From: Peptoniphilus_A sp022767005
GTDB lineage: Bacteria > Bacillota > Clostridia > Tissierellales > Peptoniphilaceae
DNA length: 64,000 bases
Direction: 5' to 3'
NCBI RefSeq assembly: GCF_050315115.1
Contig: NZ_JBNPOJ010000003.1
Location: forward strand, 62,001 to 126,000
Position numbers and translations under genes: made by a program. The first letter of the stretch is position 1. Every line of letters begins with the position of its first letter. The notes under the pieces were generated by a model that worked only from the letters and a program-made list of their open reading frames with translations, did no database searches and had not been told where the DNA came from. Below are positions 62,685-64,000 of the stretch, in pieces.

Positions 62685-63897
62685 TGTCTTCACCTATCTT
62701 TTTAGATGCTTCTCCCGATGCATCTTTAATAAGCTCTGACAGATTGTCCTTTTCAAAAATTTCTTCAGTTTCTTCGCCGTCTTCATTTTCCCAAAGGTTT
62801 GTGTAAATTGTATCTACTATGGAAGCTCTAGTTACAAGTCCAACAAGTTTATTATCTATATCCACTACTGGAAGGTTTTTTATATCCAAGTTGTAAATAT
62901 CTCTTATGGCATTCATAATAACTGTGTCTTCTCTTATTGCGTAGACTTTTTCCATTACTTCGTCGAGAGATTTTATTTTTTTACCAAATCTTCCTATGTC
63001 AAACATTCCAACTGCTCCAAGAAGATGTCCTTCTTCGTCAGTTACAAAAATTGTGTCTACCCTTCTCTTTCTCATAAGGGCAAGGGCATCGTAAGTAGAC
63101 CTGTCGCTAGAAAGTGAAACTGGATCTTTTAACATAATCGTCTCTACAGTTCTATAAGATGTTTTTGCTTCATTTAATTTTTCTTCGCCAAGCATATCTT
63201 CCACATATTTGCTCTTTGGATTTTTTAAAATATTTTCAGGCGTGTCAAATTGTTCCACATGTCCCTTTCTCATTATTACAATTCTATCTGCAAGGGATAG
63301 TGCCTCGTCCATATCGTGAGAAACAAATACTATGGTCTTTCCCATTTCCTTTTGAAGTCTTTTCACAAGTTTTTGCAAGGCATCTCTAGTTATTGGGTCA
63401 AGTGCTCCAAAGGGTTCGTCCATTAGAATAATATCTTGGTCTGCTGCAAGGGCTCTTATTACTCCAATCCTTTGCTGTTGTCCTCCAGATAGTTCTGATG
63501 GATATTTATCTAAGTATGATAATGGCAGGTCTACTTTTTCAATTAAATTTTCTGCTATTGGTCTAAGTTTATCCTCGTCCCACTTTAAAAGTCTTGGCAC
63601 GAGGACTATATTGTCGTAGACTGTCATATGTGGAAGTAGTCCAATTTGTTGAATTACATATCCAATTTTCCTTCTCAGGTCAACTGGGTCCATACTTTTT
63701 ATGCTAACTCCATTTATCAAAATATCTCCACTAGTTATATCATTCATTCTATTGATCATTCTCATGCAAGTTGTTTTGCCCGATCCACTGGCTCCAATAA
63801 AGCATATAAACTCGCCATCCTTAAACTTTAAATTTATATTTTCAGCTGCAACCTGATTGCCGGGATAGATTTTACTGACATTTTTAAACTCTATCAT
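62677..63897 (-). CDS. opuCA: Osmoprotectant ABC transporter ATPase with CBS domains
   Basis: 406 aa from the ATG at 63897, preceded by AAAGGAGAG. Walker A IGASGSGKTTC, signature LSGGQQQRIGVIRAL and Walker B IILMDEPFGALD, then two CBS domains (about 250-370) that sense ionic strength or nucleotides in this family, and an acidic C-terminal tail. First gene of the opuC operon. Frames extending upstream to 63954 are spurious, since they run through a repeat of the ribosome binding site. Confidence 0.95.
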   Translation of the reverse strand: MIEFKNVSKIYPGNQVAAENINLKFKDGEFICFIGASGSGKTTCMRMINRMNDITSGDILINGVSIKSMDPVDLRRKIGYVIQQIGLLPHMTVYDNIVLVPRLLKWDEDKLRPIAENLIEKVDLPLSYLDKYPSELSGGQQQRIGVIRALAADQDIILMDEPFGALDPITRDALQKLVKRLQKEMGKTIVFVSHDMDEALSLADRIVIMRKGHVEQFDTPENILKNPKSKYVEDMLGEEKLNEAKTSYRTVETIMLKDPVSLSSDRSTYDALALMRKRRVDTIFVTDEEGHLLGAVGMFDIGRFGKKIKSLDEVMEKVYAIREDTVIMNAIRDIYNLDIKNLPVVDIDNKLVGLVTRASIVDTIYTNLWENEDGEETEEIFEKDNLSELIKDASGEASKKIGEDND

Positions 63898-63985
63898 TAT
63901 AATCTCTCCTTTTTTATAATTTATAATCTCTCTTTTTTTAAATCTATAAATCACCCCTTTTTATAATTATAATCTCTCCCTTTTT
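63898..63985 (-). repeat. Tandem repeats of the opuCA ribosome-binding region
   Basis: Three diverged copies of a 27- to 31-base unit, each with AGAGATTATAA or close to it (GGAGAGATTATAA next to the start, AGAGAGATTATAAA and GGGAGAGATTATAA upstream), spaced with AT-rich runs. Only the copy nearest the ATG has a start codon; the others are Shine-Dalgarno-like decoys. Confidence 0.7.
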
Positions 63986-64000
63986 AACTATTTTTATTAT

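Overview
This 64 kb window is AT-rich chromosomal DNA of a low-GC Gram-positive anaerobe. Ribosome binding sites are strong GGAGG types with frequent GTG and TTG starts. The window carries class C sortases with LPxTG-type pilins, a TPP riboswitch, and amino-acid and peptide catabolic genes. Histidine degradation, 2,3-diaminopropionate lyase, several peptidases, many Na+-coupled carriers and no sugar pathway suggest an asaccharolytic, amino-acid-fermenting anaerobic coccus of the Peptoniphilus/Anaerococcus type. The genus is an inference.

Layout. 1-9.2 kb: a gamma-glutamyltransferase running off the left edge, two Na+/H+ antiporter-type carriers, a small membrane protein, and divergent hutI and hutU. 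9.3-12.5 kb: a MarR regulator divergent from a PLP C-S lyase/aminotransferase and an amino-acid symporter. 12.5-16.6 kb: a TPP riboswitch in front of a decayed thi gene remnant, apt, a second NhaC, a FocA/NirC channel and a YwaF-type membrane protein. 16.9-21.8 kb: a LysR regulator divergent from a YfcC carrier, the dipeptidase PepD and an AEC carrier. 21.8-30.2 kb: thioesterase, DNA polymerase IV, HAD phosphatase, an arylsulfotransferase-like/thioredoxin fusion with its own thioredoxin reductase-like gene, a phosphatase, a membrane-anchored MutS-like ATPase and a 2-hydroxyacid dehydrogenase. 30.5-44.9 kb: a complete sortase-assembled pilus operon (2709-aa tip adhesin, major pilin, basal pilin, three sortases). 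45.5-49.9 kb: a MacAB-like ABC efflux system whose adaptor has a very long coiled coil. 50-57.9 kb: another NhaC-like carrier and a GntR-controlled operon (Na+ symporter, D-aminoacylase-like enzyme, YgeY, diaminopropionate ammonia-lyase). 57.9-60.3 kb: an accessory patch with an IS1182-family element, a Fic protein with a small partner, and a miniature derivative of the same IS. 60.4-63.9 kb: an OpuC-type osmoprotectant ABC transporter.

How it works together. Catabolic enzymes sit beside Na+- or H+-coupled carriers and are mostly controlled by a divergent local regulator (MarR, LysR, GntR) with a visible palindrome at the promoter. Two antiporter genes flanking the hut region share an identical 14-base operator-like sequence just downstream of their -10 boxes.

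Most interesting signals: the fusion of an arylsulfotransferase-like propeller to thioredoxin; the TPP riboswitch driving an apparent ThiC-ThiW fusion scar; a family of IS-end hairpins in four states of decay that now act as gene terminators; the recently duplicated giant pilus tip; and the diaminopropionate operon with an 11-bp-arm operator.
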